From positions 1 through 64,000 of the forward strand of contig BDSI01000104.1 of assembly GCA_003117195.1 (NCBI GenBank): 64,000 nt of DNA. The letters run 5' to 3'. Below the pieces are notes generated by a model. The model was not told the origin of the DNA and made no database searches. It saw nothing but the letters and a program-made list of their open reading frames with translations. The stretch is from Eudorina sp. 2006-703-Eu-15. Taxonomy: Eukaryota > Chlorophyta > Chlorophyceae > Chlamydomonadales > Volvocaceae. Position 1 is the stretch's first letter. Every line of letters begins with the position of its first letter. Position numbers and translations under genes: made by a program. Of the stretch, positions 24,213 through 36,000 are shown piece by piece.

Positions 24213-24879
24213 GTCAGAATGTGCGAAGGGCATAGGCAGATCGATAGGCTACGACAGTCAAGCCCGCCTTCGGCGCACTTCGGTGCACTTGTGGAGCCTG
24301 TCCGGTAAGCCAATCAAGCAAGGTGGCGCAGTTTCGTTTCTGCATCGATTGTGTGGTGTTGAGGAGGCGACGGCTGTCATCGACGACCCGCGGGGTCCAC
24401 TGCAGCATCATAAATAAAAATAAAACCCGTGCGCGTGTGCGTGTATTCAGAAGACGTACGGGGAGAGACGGCGACATCGGTGCCCATCTGTTTGTGCGTG
24501 CTCGAGTGCGCCTATATATCACGCCTGGGTATGCCAGGCACGGTTCGTTTTAGGGTTTGAGTGGCAAGGCAGGCAGGCAGGCACCTGCAGACAGACAGAC
24601 AGACAGGCGTTGGTTTGCTGAACCAGGCCGGCAGCCCTCCGCCCAGCCGCCAGGACTACTCCTGATGTACGTGCCGCCGCTCTTCGAACCAGAAAGTTCT
24701 GGAAGCCCGTCAGCCGCATACGGACAGTAGTAAGCCACCGGCCGGCGGATGCAATTGCACGCATGTGGGTAACCAGATGCGTGCCCGTGCAAACATGAAC
24801 GTGTTCGTGTTTGCAGCAGCACCACTGCTGAGAGCCGTACCGGGTGTTCGTTGTAGACAGATAGACTCACCGTATGTAT
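24132..24879. other. Spacer between channel start and Pro/Gln-rich ORF; no gene supported
   Basis: Holds a family C core (GGCTGTCATCG, then GACCCGCGGGGTCC) at about 24371-24398, an A-rich stretch, and GCAG/ACAG short repeats at 24570-24608. A splice-acceptor-like site at about 24700 is possible but leads to no recognisable domain. Confidence 0.5.
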
Positions 24880-25780
24880 CTATTGATCTGCTGCCACCCG
24901 TCGGCACCAGTTCGTGCGAAACTGAACATAGGACATAGTATTAAGCCGGTGTCCCACGCATGCACGCACGCACCTTGAACTCATCATCATCATTATCACT
25001 ACCATCATCACCATCATCATTTCTATCAGAACGAGAGGCTGCTGCGGCGGCATCCCGCGGGTCTAGAGGGTCATTTTCCTGCATCGGTTGCTCAGGCGCT
25101 TGTGGCTGCTGCTCCTGGTGCTGCTGCTGCGGCTGCTGGATGGGCTGCTGATGTCTGCAAGGCTGCGGCTGTTGCTGCGGCTGTTGCTGCGGCTGCTGGT
25201 GGTGGCGCTGTCGCGGTTGTTCCGTATGATGGGTCTCTTGCTCCTGCCATTCTTGTCCGGTGGTCTGTTGCTGCTGTGGTGGTGATGATGCCGGTGGTTC
25301 TGGCTGCTGCCGTGTCTGCAGCAGTGCTGGTGGCTGCCGTACGCCGGATGACTGCCGTACACCGGATGGCTGCCGTACACCGGATGGCTGCCGTACACCT
25401 GGTGGCTGCCGTACACCGGGTGACTGCCGTACACCGGGTGGCTGCCGTACACCGGGTGGCTGCCGTACACCGGGTGGCTGCGGCGGCGGCACTAATGGCG
25501 GCAAACGAAACTGCCGCTGGTGCTCCCCCGATGGCGGGGCAGAAAGATTGACCTGTCCGACAAGTGGCGCCTGCTGCTGCTGCTGCTCCGGCGGCCCCTG
25601 TAGTTGTACCTCTGCTGGCAGATGGGTGGTGCTAGAGGGTGTCTGGGCCGCCGACTCAATTTCCGGAGCGCTCATCAAAGGATAGATGGGATCTCGCCCT
25701 TGCTTGTATACCTCGTATTCGACAACACCTACGTAACGTAGTAGAAGTAGTAGTGGTAGCAGCGTGAATGCACACCACAT
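24880..25780 (-). CDS. Possible Pro/Gln-rich protein with PPGVRQ repeats
   Basis: I do not recognise this gene. The model uses ATG at 25780, exon 25780-24974 with donor AAG/GTGCGT, then exon 24921-24880 ending in TAG, 282 aa. It opens with a hydrophobic stretch (WCAFTLLPLLLLLRYVGVV) that could be a signal anchor, or could be an intron 3' end, because CTACGTTACGTAG looks like an acceptor. The body has PPGVRQ-type hexapeptides, Gln-rich stretches and an acidic end (DDDEFK). Codons are less GC3-biased than in the flanking genes, and no known domain is visible. It could be a separate gene or an N-terminal exon of the ankyrin channel, since its donor is phase 0 like the channel exons. Confidence in a real coding exon is moderate, and low for the exact start and end. 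Confidence 0.4.
25331..25488 (-). repeat. 18-bp minisatellite encoding PPGVRQ units
   Basis: About nine 18-bp units of the form GGTGGCTGCCGTACACCG, with GAC/GGC and ATG/GTG variants. On the minus strand they encode P(P/S)GVRQ repeats. Every unit contains the TGCCGTAC octamer that is dispersed elsewhere in the window. Confidence 0.9.
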
Positions 25781-27806
25781 GAGCACGTGCACTTTGCGCA
25801 GAGCAGATCACGTCATGTCGCACGAGCGCCTGCTTGATATCATCATTTTCATCATCAGCAGCAGCTAGCAGCAGCACAAGCAGCAGCACCGAAGAAAACG
25901 TGTTGGCAGGACGCTGCCGTACTACGTGTCCAGGTGTGCGCCTGGTGGAGTTGGATGGAGATACAGGTAGGCTGGTGGTTGATGAACAGCCCTCTCAAAT
26001 CGCCGGACTGGGTGTGTCTGGGCTTATTACTTTCGCTTCATCCGTCCCTGACTACTGGTTACCAACAGCCCCGGTAACCAGTACGGAGCGGGGTGGGTTT
26101 ATCTGAGCGATTGGCAACCATGGATTCCCCTCGCCCCAGCAGTGGCTATAAGGCTGCGTCGGCCCACGCACCGACCGCAAGAGTTGTGCTGCGTCGCAGT
26201 GAATCAGGTGCAAATATGCATGTACGTGACAGTATACCCTTGCTCACCTTGCTTACGCGAAATGCCAGCGCCAAGGTCATGACGTTACGAAGCGAAAGGC
26301 TTTGGTCGAAGAACACGGCCGCTCCGTGCAATAAGAGTTTGAGGGTGTTTCCATTTCGGGAAAATAGGTTGATACTTGGAAGCGACCAAGTAACCAATCA
26401 GGTTATATAATATCTTATTAGCTCATATGTGTCTTTGGTTTTGTGTAAGTTTGAAGTTTGCTGTTCAGTCCAAGTGGCGGCCGTTGTCCTGAGGCCCTTC
26501 CTGGTGGTCATTAAAATAATAATTCTGTTAATGTGGACCATGCGGCTCTAACATTTCAAGCGCGCGGTACAGGCTGTGGCAATTGTTGTACTTAATCCGT
26601 TCCTTCAACCACGAACCACGCAAACCATGACAATTGAAACAGAATAAATGATCAGCGGTGGATCGGCAGAGTTGAACATTAACCTCATCCACATGCGTTT
26701 ATCCTAAGCCCTCTTAGTCAACCAAAACGTGCGGCGCCGCTTTAGAAGCAATGCAAACAATGTGCTGTGTGAGCGCACGTATATGCAATGGGAAGAACAA
26801 ATAATGTCAGGATATGGCCCTCCTCCAAGCGTGCCTAATTAGCGCCTGCTACTCAAGACTTTTGTCGTTTGTCATTTCTGTCATTCTGTGCTCTCACAGC
26901 CTGACCGGAGCAAAGGACACGGCGTCATAGGCTCCGTTGCTGGTTTGTCCCGTGATGGCACCGGAGCAGGCTGGTCGCTGCTCGTGGTGACGGCTGCTGG
27001 ATCGATTTGACGTTCACTTGATGGAGGCCTAAAGCTACTTCCTTCTGCCTTGATGCCGTACGTGCAGCGAGTGGCGCGGCCTCTAGGCGTCAGCTTCATT
27101 TCCAACGGGATGAATGAATCGATGGACTTTTTACAGCGGACCCCCGCCGTCGGAGCGAGGGGCCATCGATCAGCGCTGACCAGTGAAACCTACGCCCCAG
27201 CGACGCCGGCAGCGTTAGCGCAACGCAATCAACCTGCAACCTCGCACCACAGCGCTGCAGAAGAAAAGATAAGGAACTACTGGAGTTGCGGATTACGCTG
27301 CAAGCAATCAACTTCTCGGCGTGATACATACCGTACGTGCACTTCTGGCAGCAAACAATAAAACAGGATGCCATAAGCAATGACTGATAAACTGTGCCGA
27401 AAAGGAGATGGGCGGGCATTCGGGCAACCCAGATTACTACATTACGTTCCGGTGACGGCGACCAGCCAGTTGCCGTACATCTTGTTGTACAACGCACATT
27501 CCGCACGCAACAGCATACCGCCTCCGTCAACACTGCAAACGCAACCACATCCTTTGACCCGCTCTTGTCCCTAAATTTCCCAACTGCGGCCCGGCATCAT
27601 TACCAATTCGACCCGAACGAACTGTCCATCAACGGCTCAACGCCGCGGGAACCCTAGTGCTGGTGCCGTCCTCCCGTTGTGTCCAGTACGTAAATCAATC
27701 TGCCGTAAGCGGATGCATATGAGAAACGCGGTAATGGTAAGGTTGCTTGTAGAGCCACGGTACGACCATCCTGCCGTACACAGTCATCACACGCTGTCCC
27801 CGGCGC
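25781..27806. other. Two-kilobase stretch without supportable gene
   Basis: The part at about 26380-26880 is clearly more AT-rich than the surroundings. Short open frames have no high-GC3 signature or recognisable motif. A minus-strand TGTAA (27135-27131) could serve the gene ending at 27807, about 670 nt downstream of its stop. A hydrophobic frame at 25800-25890 (SSVLLLVLLLAAADDENDD) might be an upstream exon of the Pro/Gln-rich gene. Confidence 0.5.
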
Positions 27807-30800
27807 TCAGTCGACCTCCAAGAGGAATTCATCGTCGTCGACCTCGGGGGAGGGAGCTGCCGCCGCTACAGCTACCGCCTGCGGGAAGTGGGCTGCACGG
27901 GCCTTCCGGGGCCGCTCGCCCTGCTGCTGCTGGTGCTGGTGCTGCTGCTGGTGCTGGTGCTGCTGCTGCTGATCCTTCATGTTACGGCCCCTCTTCCGGC
28001 CGCCGTTGCCCTCCTTTGAGGAGGTCGCCTCCGGCACGGCCGCGCGTTCCCGGGTTTGTACGCTGCCGGCACAGCCAGCGCCTCCGCCGCTGCCGCTGCT
28101 TGGGCCGAGACCCATGGGTCCGTCGGGATCGCCGGGGCGGCGGCCGTTGCTTCCGACATCCGCGGAGGCTTGCGGTTTCGGCGGCGGCGGCGCCGGCTCC
28201 TGCCGCGCTGCCGGCACGGGTCCCGCGCGTTGTGCTGCGTTCTGACGGGCGGCGGCGGCGGACGGGGTGGCGGCGGCGGTGGCGGCGGCGGGCGCAGCAG
28301 GCAGACCTATTGGCGTGGCCGCGGCACCGGGGAGCTCTTGTACGGCCTGCGGCAGCTTCTGCTGGCGGTGTAGCTGCGAAGTGCCGTACTCGATGACCTG
28401 CGGAGGCGGCAGTTGATCGCGCGATGAACAGTTAGCGCCGTTCCATAAATTCGGAGCCACAATCTGTAGGGCGGCAAGCAACCCATAACCTAACGACCTT
28501 GCCAATGACCATACCCGCTCCCAGTTCCCGGGTAAACAACTACTCGGGGAAACGACCCGCGGGTCTTCAATCAACGCGCGACGCTGGGCGTGACTACCCT
28601 TCAAAACCTCGGTCAGCCAAACCGCCTCACCTCCTGATGCACGTCGACCATCTTCTCAGAGACCTTGAGCGCCGCGCGGGTCACTCGCAGCTCCTGCGTC
28701 GCCGACAGCACAGCCGCGCCGCCGCCGCCACCGCCGCGGCCGCTGAGCTGCAGGAGCCTGTCCATGATCACGCCACTGGCTGAGGTAAGCGTCTTCACGG
28801 CCGCCGCCAGGCGACCGAGCAGGGCGTCGAAGCCCGGAGGGAGCAACCTGGCGGCTGGTACCGGTGCCCGCGAACTAATGCGAGTGACCCATGGGTCAGT
28901 GTACGGCAGTACTCCCATTTCTGTAACAACAGACAGCACAGCCAACACGCTCGACGACAGGATCTCAGCCGCGTCGAGGCCGGCGCTGTCCGTGCCGTAG
29001 AGCGGTGCGCCGCTGCGACCGCCGACCCGTGGGTCGGCGGCTGTCGCGCCCGCCGCATTGGCGTACACGTGTGCAGCTGCGTCAAGAAGCCCAATCGACA
29101 GCGCCGTAACACGCCGGAGCTCGTTAGGTTCGATTCCCCGACCTGCTGAGGTTGGCGGGGTACCCGATGGCGGTCCGGCTGCTTCGTGGGAGCAGGCGGC
29201 CTCGACCGGCGAAACAGCGATGGCGGCGGCTGCGGCGGCCGAGGGTGCGCCCTGGCGGCCCGACAGCAGCCGCTGTCCAGCGGCCTCGAGCACGTGGATT
29301 CCAAGCCGTACGGCATGCACGTCGTACGGAGATGCCGCTGCGGCGGCGCCAGGAGCGGCGTTGCGGGAGACGTCCGCGAGGGCGGCAGTGACGGGCTCCA
29401 CGAGGCGCAGCAGGAGACTGCGCAGCGGTGAAAGGAGCGGATGGAAGGAGTACGCTGAGGTGTACGACTTCAGCGCTATGTAGTACAAGCACGTGCCTTG
29501 CGGCGGCTTGGCCTCTCAATACTTCAGGCTGCGGCTCCGCAATCGCAATACAGCGGCATACAGCAACTCAACATCGGCTGTCACCGATGACCCGCGGGGT
29601 CCAACTTACCCCCTCAGCTCCGCCGGGGTCTGCCTCGCCGGGAGCGCCCCCAGACAGGCGCCCAAAGAGGCCAGGGTCGTCAGGCGAGGGCGGGGCTGCG
29701 TGGCCAGCGCGAGGTGCGCCAGGGCCACCGCATCGTCCTTTATCCATTCCGGCAACAGCAGCGCAGCGGGAAAACCGCCGCCGCCGCCAGGACCGCCGCC
29801 GGCGCCGCCGCTGTCGGCAGCGGCAGCGGCGGCGGCGGCCGCCTCGCCGCCGGCGCTAACGCTCAGGCCTGCGCTACGGACCGCGAGGAGGTACAGCCCC
29901 GCGGCGGCAGCCTCCAGCTGCGCCGACGGCTCCTCCCCGGCTGGCAAGCCGCCAGCGCCCTCTCCCATATCGGCAGCGGCGGCGGCGGCGCCGTCGCCGC
30001 CGCCACCGAGTACACCGAGTCCGCCAAGGCGCGGCCGTCTCGTCAGCATCGAGCGGACAACGTCCAGAGTCAGTGGCGCCAGCCGCTCCAGCACCTCGTC
30101 CACACCTTCCACGCCGCCGCTGGCACCCGACAGCTCCGCCGCCTGGCTGCCGACCAAGTCCAACAGCGCGGCCAGCATAGGGCCCGACAGCGCCTCCTCT
30201 CCGCTACGGCTCAGGACCAGTCGGCTCTCCAGGCGCTGCAGCGCCGCCTCGGCCCGCCGTACATCCGGCGGCGCGACGGCCGCCGCGGCGGCGGCGGCGC
30301 CGCCGCCGCCGCTGCCCGCCAGTGGCCCGATGAGCAGCCGGATGCTGTCCGGCGCGCCGGAGGCAAGCAGCAGCAGCAGCTGCAGTGCCTCATCCTCCAC
30401 GCCTCCGCACAGGATCAGGTGGCCGAGGGCCGGCTCCGCCCCCGCCGCCAGTGCCGCCTGGCAAGCGGCCCTGAACTGCTCCGCGCCCGCCGCCGCCTCC
30501 GCGCCATCAGTCGCCGCGTGAGGCTGTTGGCACGCCTCCAGCATCTTCCGCAGGCATCGGACCGCTCGACCGGCAGCACCGACGGCGGCGGTCTCGGTCA
30601 GCAGCGTCATGGCCTGCGTCAGGGCCGCCGGGCCGCCGGCTTGAATACAGGCGGCCGCAAGTGACTGCGGCAGCACGCCACCGCCGCCACCCAGACCGTT
30701 GCGGTCCGCCGCCGCCGCGGCCGCCGCCGCGAAGGTCTGCAGGTTCTCGAGGGCCTCCATCGCCGCAAGGCCCTCGGCGCCTCCGGGACTGAGCGCCAAC

Positions 30801-32095
30801 AGCCGCACCAGACCGGATGCGGCGTGGAGGAGGGCCTCGTCGCCGCCTAGCAGGGCCGGCGCGTCGGGGTGGCTGAGCGCTCCCGCGAAGGCGGCGGCGC
30901 AGGCGAGGTTGGGCGGCGGCTGCTGCTGCGCCACTTGCTGCCGCTGCTGGTGCCGCTGCTGGTGCTGCTGGTTCTGCTGTGGGCCCCCGGCGGGCAGGCG
31001 CCGAAGGCTCCATTGGAGGATGCCGCGCAGGACGGAGGACTCGTCGATCTGCAAACACACCGACCGGGGCCGGACCTGGGCGGTTATGGGTGGGCTTCTT
31101 GTTAAACACGCACGCACGCACGCAAAACAAATCATCACATTATCAACACGCACGCACGCAAAACAAGTCATCACATTATCAGCATTAGCGACATCGTTGC
31201 GTTGGCAGCGGTAGTTTAACTCGCTGAGAATGCATTTCGGGGAGTAGGATACGACACAGTACGATCTGCGGCGACATGTATACCGAACTGCGACGTTGTA
31301 CGGCACGGCACGCATGGGTGCGGGAACACCTCGCCCGCACCCACATTCATACCCGATGGATTGCGGCCAGCAGGACAGACGTCCTTGCGCACCTGCGAGC
31401 GTTACACTGCTTACTCACCACCTCCGACCAAAACTCCTCGGCCTTGAGCCGCCACAGCACACGCAGTGCCTGCTGGACAGTCATCGCGTTGTTAGTTGCC
31501 TTCGCCGCACCCGACAGGCGCTTCAGCACGGCGTCATGGTCGATGGCGGGCAGCAGGTCTGGGCTGCTGCAGATCTGGATGAGGGCATCCGCCGCCTCGG
31601 CCTTGTGGGGGCGGCTGTCGACGGCGACCTCGCTCAAGCAACGCATGACGGCCTGTGGGCGGGCGGCGATCGCACGGCGCAGGTAGTATCAAAAAATCAA
31701 GAAATTACAGATAGATAGGATCGCGCGGTAAGATAGACGGGCATCGTCGGTGAGACGCCGCAGCGCAGGAGGGGACGAACGCAATCGGATGCAATCGGAA
31801 GAAACGGGTCCGTTGTCACGTTATGACATAAGTACCTGAAGGATGATTAATTACCGTAACATCTGTGGCTCGGCGCGTAGCGCGGCCGGGCGCGACGCTC
31901 GGCGCGCCGCGCGCACGGCCAGCATCAAGTGGGCCGCCCTAGTAAGTGGGCGGGGCGAACATTGATGCAAACCTGTGGAAATCATCAGGAATGATCCTCA
32001 CGCACCTGCCCGGTGTCGACTTCAAAAGCGCAGGCCCTCTCGAACAGATCCTCGAAGGGCACATCAGGCGAGGTGAAGCAAGCACTTTGGCTCAT
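27807..32095 (-). CDS. Unknown large Ala-rich solenoid-like protein, 5 exons, 1046 aa
   Basis: Complete model with consistent phases: exons 32095-32006, 31652-31419, 31048-29610, 29417-28631 and 28397-27807 (stop TGA). The start ATG (MSQSACFTSPDVPFEDLFER) is followed by a GTGCGTGAG donor. Residues ~1-110 are compact and helical (ADALIQICSSPDLL, NNAMTVQQALRVLWRLKAEE). The middle consists of amphipathic Leu/Ala helices resembling armadillo/HEAT packing (e.g. GGPAALTQAMTLLTETAAVG), separated by Gly and Ala runs. The C-terminus is Pro/Gln/His-rich with a basic patch (GGRKRGRNMKDQ) that could be a nuclear localisation signal, and an acidic end (DDDEFLLEVD). I recognise no named family. It is divergently paired with the 33006 gene. 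GACCCNNGGGTC palindromes fall in exon 4 and intron 4. Confidence 0.75.
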
Positions 32096-33005
32096 TTCCC
32101 AACACGGGTAATAATCGCTTGACGAGGGTACGCGAGGACAGCAGGGGACCTCTTTTCTGCCCTAAAAATACCCTCAAAACGCTCCGGGGGCTGACTGTTT
32201 GCTTGCGTGTGTTGCGCCCTGTTGCACTTCTGCTGGTGAGTCCTTCCGAAATCGGAACGTTAGTTCAACTCGAACGAAGCGCGCGGACCGCCGCCGCCTG
32301 CTGGGCGAAACAAGGAGGTCCCAAGCAAGGGAATTAGGGAGCCTGCAGCTTTGAAAGTGCTCTTGTGCGGCAAGGCAGGGCAGCACACCTTTGTGCACTG
32401 TAGAGCGCTGTGTGTCGCAGATAGAGACACCGGTCGCAGTGGATGGATGATGAGCGGATGGATGATGAGCTCAGTGAAGTAAGCGCTTGCTGGTTGCACG
32501 TAGAAGGCAAAGGTAGATTTTGGAACAACCCTAGACCACTGATGAGGATCACGTACAGTTCACAGACATTAGTAGTCAATCCGAGGGCGCCAAGGTTGCG
32601 ACTGGAGTTCGTTGGGAAACTCAACCGCCAACGGGCCGTGACGATTTAGAATTTCGGAAACCCGCGCGATGGAGGCGGCGACAATCACCTGCACAGTGTG
32701 CCGTATCAGCGCGCTTCATGTCTGCTGTGGTAACCAATAAACAGCGCGATCCTAGCTTTTAAGTATCATACTGGAAAGGCATCGGACGCAGATAGCGAGA
32801 GACCTCGAGAAACGATCAGGGCCACCGCGAGGCGCACGGAGTTTAATTGCTGACGTCGGGGCATGGAACCAGGCGTTCATCAGGTCATCTGAGCTTCATT
32901 CTTCTTCATTGGCTCTTTCTATCTATCTCCGCGTTGCGTTTGTCAGGGTTTGTCCCACTTTTGGCCTCCGGCGCGGCGGCAGCTGGCTGGCGGCACTGCG
33001 TATCT
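32096..33005. promoter_or_regulatory. Divergent intergenic region between the two unknown large genes
   Basis: 910 bp between two start codons facing away from each other, so it must hold both 5' UTRs and promoters. A small direct repeat of GATGGATGATGAGC lies at 32440-32470. No TATA box or named element could be called with confidence. Confidence 0.5.
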
Positions 33006-36000
33006 ATGGCGCTGGTGGCCGCCCGGGAGCCGCAGCCGGGGGACGCGCTGACGGAGGCGCTCCGGGCTGGAACCCTGGATGAATGGGTGCGAGAACGCGT
33101 GGGCACGGACGACACAAGCGTCGTGGCGGTGAGGTCGCGCGCTCTCTCGCTCGGCTGTGCTCGACCTACGAGATCTATCGGTCCGCCGCGCCTTCGAATC
33201 TATCTATCGTCCATGCGTGCATGCATACCTGACACATCCCGCCGCAGGCCTACGACAGGTGCCTCAGCACCATCACCCAGGCCCGCGACCCCGCCCTGGT
33301 CGCCGCCACCGCGCGGCAGCTCGCGGCGCTCTGCGTGCACCCCGACTTCAAACCCAGCGTCCCCGAGTCCGTCATGTTGCGGCTGCGCCACGTCATCTGC
33401 TCCGTCGCGGCGCCGGCGGCGCTGCACGCCGCGCTGTACGTCTTCTTCGGGATCTACCGCCACGCGGTCGACACCGATTACGACATCTGGGTGAGTGGGG
33501 CGTGTTTAATGTACGGCAACGGCATCCGCCAAATAAACCATGGAGCGAGCTCAAGTAGGCTACCGTGCGATGTTGTACGGCAATTGTCGTACAACGGGTT
33601 TATTTGTTGGCGGAAATGAATGGGTACAGCGGACCCTTGAATGAAGGGATACATTGGTACATACCATTCCCATCGATAGCAGCACGATCGGGCGCATGTT
33701 GGCCCTCTTGACCTGCCACGATGGGCCGCGAGCCCATCTACCCCCGGCTCAGACCGCATCCCCACATCGTGGCGAAATGATCTCGCTGCGTACCAACGTT
33801 GGATTCCTCGCGATGCTCTCAGAGGGACGATGCGGCCCTGCACGCCGTGGTCAAGCGCTGCTTGGCGCATTTCTCGGCCGCCCTCGCCGCCACAGCCGCC
33901 GTCGACGGCAGTGGCGGCGACGGCGGCAGCGGCGCCACAGCCGCCACCGCGCCACGGCCACCGCACCGTCCAAACAGGAGCGGCGGCACCACCGCCGCGG
34001 CCGCGGCCGCCGCCGCCGCCGCCACCGCCGCCTCGGCCGGCAACGTGGAGGCGGCGTTGAGCCTGGCGGAGGCTGCCGCTATGGCGCTGACGCAGCCCGA
34101 GGTTCAGGCACTCCTCTTAAAGGACCCCGAGCAACTGGCCACCGCCGCCGCGGCCCAGGCAACCCTCCTGCGCTACAAGCCCTCCAGCGCTGCGGCCTTC
34201 GGAGCACTCCTGGCTCTACTCACCGTCAGCAAGACGGGCGCCGGCGGCGGCGCCGCCGTCAGCGGTGGCGGTGGCGGCGGCGGCAAGGCGCCGCCAGATA
34301 CCGGAGACGGGGCGGACCTGCAGCAGCGCGTCAGCACTGCGGCCCTGCGCCACGGCGGCGTGGAGGCGCTGTTAGGGGTGCTGGAGGTCGCGTTCGGGGA
34401 GCTGCGGCGCCGGGTCAGTGGCGAGGGAGGAGCTGACGGCAGCGGCGGGAGGTGCAGTAGCGCCGCGTCTGATGGGGCATCCGCGCAGGTGTCGCCATCG
34501 GAAGGGACTGCCGCCGGCAGTAGCAGCGGCGACGGCGACGGCAGCGGCAGCATCTGCGGATCGGGCGATGTATCGGATCCCGGAATGGATCTGGATCGCG
34601 ACGAGGGCGGCAGTAGCAGCCATCAGGGTTGCGGCGATCCGGACGAGCCGGGCCAGCCGAACAGTTTGGTTGGTGGCCGTTGGTACGGCTGCTACATCCC
34701 GGACGAGTGCTCGCAGCTGCAGCTCGCGCTGACTGGCCTTCTGGAACTCTTGACCGCCTGCGCGCTGCCGGCTTTGCGGTCATCACCGAGCGACCGAAGC
34801 ACAGGCCACCCTCAGGCTGACAGCCCCGCTAACGGCCGGAGCGGCGGCACCGACTGCGGAGGTGCAACGGACCCGGGCGCGGCTGCGGCGGCTGCGGTGG
34901 CCGCCGCCGCCGCGGCCGCGGCCGCCTGTGAAGCGGCGGAGCAGAACGCGGAGGGTAGTCGGGTGTTGCTGGAGGCGCTGCGGCTGCTGGCGCCACTGCA
35001 AGACTTATGGGAGGAAGAACACAACCGCGCCGGTGGAGGCGGCTTCGGCGGCGGCTTCGGCGGCGGCGGAGGCGGCTGCGGCGGGCTACCCCCAGGCGGC
35101 CTTGCCTTGATGATCACACTCCTGTACGGCGCCAGCGCGCCGGCGACCCGCGCCGGTCTGCTCGCCCGCCTGGAGCAACATCTGTCACCGCCACCCTCAC
35201 CGCCGTCCCGCCGCTGCCGTACCCAGGAACCCGCAGCAAGGGAGGAGGCACGGCGCGCGCCCGTTCACCTGGAGCAGCAAGCGCGGCATCAGGCTGCCGT
35301 ACAGGACGTTCCAGGCGCATGTGCTGCGCCGGAGCGACCGCAGCGGCCGCCTCAGGAGGCACAGCACGCGCAGCATGCCGACCAGCCACAGCTCCTCCGC
35401 GACGCGCTGCTCCGAGCTGCAGAGCCGCTGCTCCGACAGGGGCAGGTGGCCCTGCCGGCGCCGGTCCTGCAGCTGCTGCTGCAGCTGCTGTGCCGAGCTG
35501 TCGACTGCCGTACCGGTACGGAGGCGGTGTACGACAGCAAGGTGACGGATGGGAAGCATGGCCGGCCGGCTCCGGGGGCGTGGTTGAGCGCCCTGGCGGG
35601 AAAATGCCCGGTGGTGCTCTCCCTGGCACTCGTGCTGGCGGGCGACGGCGGCGGCGGCAGCGTGGGTGCCGCCGCCGCCGCCGCCGCCACCGCCGCCAGT
35701 GTACGGCCAGGGCACGACCAGTTGCTGCTACTGCCGGTCGCGGTGCAACTGCTGCTGCCAGCGCTGCAGGGCCTGGAACGCCTGTCGCCGCCGCAGCGAA
35801 GGACGTGGCTGGTACGGCGGCTCCCGAACGCTTCCCTGGAGTTGCTGCTTGCGACGCCGGCGGCACTGGCCCGCCGCGCTTTGGAGCAGGACAGCTTTGC
35901 AAAGCTGCCCGAAGATGTACAGTTGTTGGTTCTGGAGCTGCTGTCCAAATGGCTAGTGGTTCTGGAGCCGCTGGTCATGGACGACGCGGTCAAGGCGGCG

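Noticed and set aside
24545..24556. TTTTAGGGTTT as an interstitial telomere
   Set aside because: Only about one and a half units, no array.
26881..27548. Minus-strand frames between the Pro/Gln-rich ORF and the 27807 gene
   Set aside because: Mixed third bases, no splice-consistent neighbours, no motif.
29127..29137. Perfect B box GGTTCGATTCC as a SINE
   Set aside because: It lies inside a high-GC3 coding exon with no flanking element similarity; probably chance, though exonisation cannot be excluded.
34812..35902. Minus-strand Pro/Ala frames opposite the 33006 gene
   Set aside because: Mirror images of GC-rich coding sequence; no splice partners.
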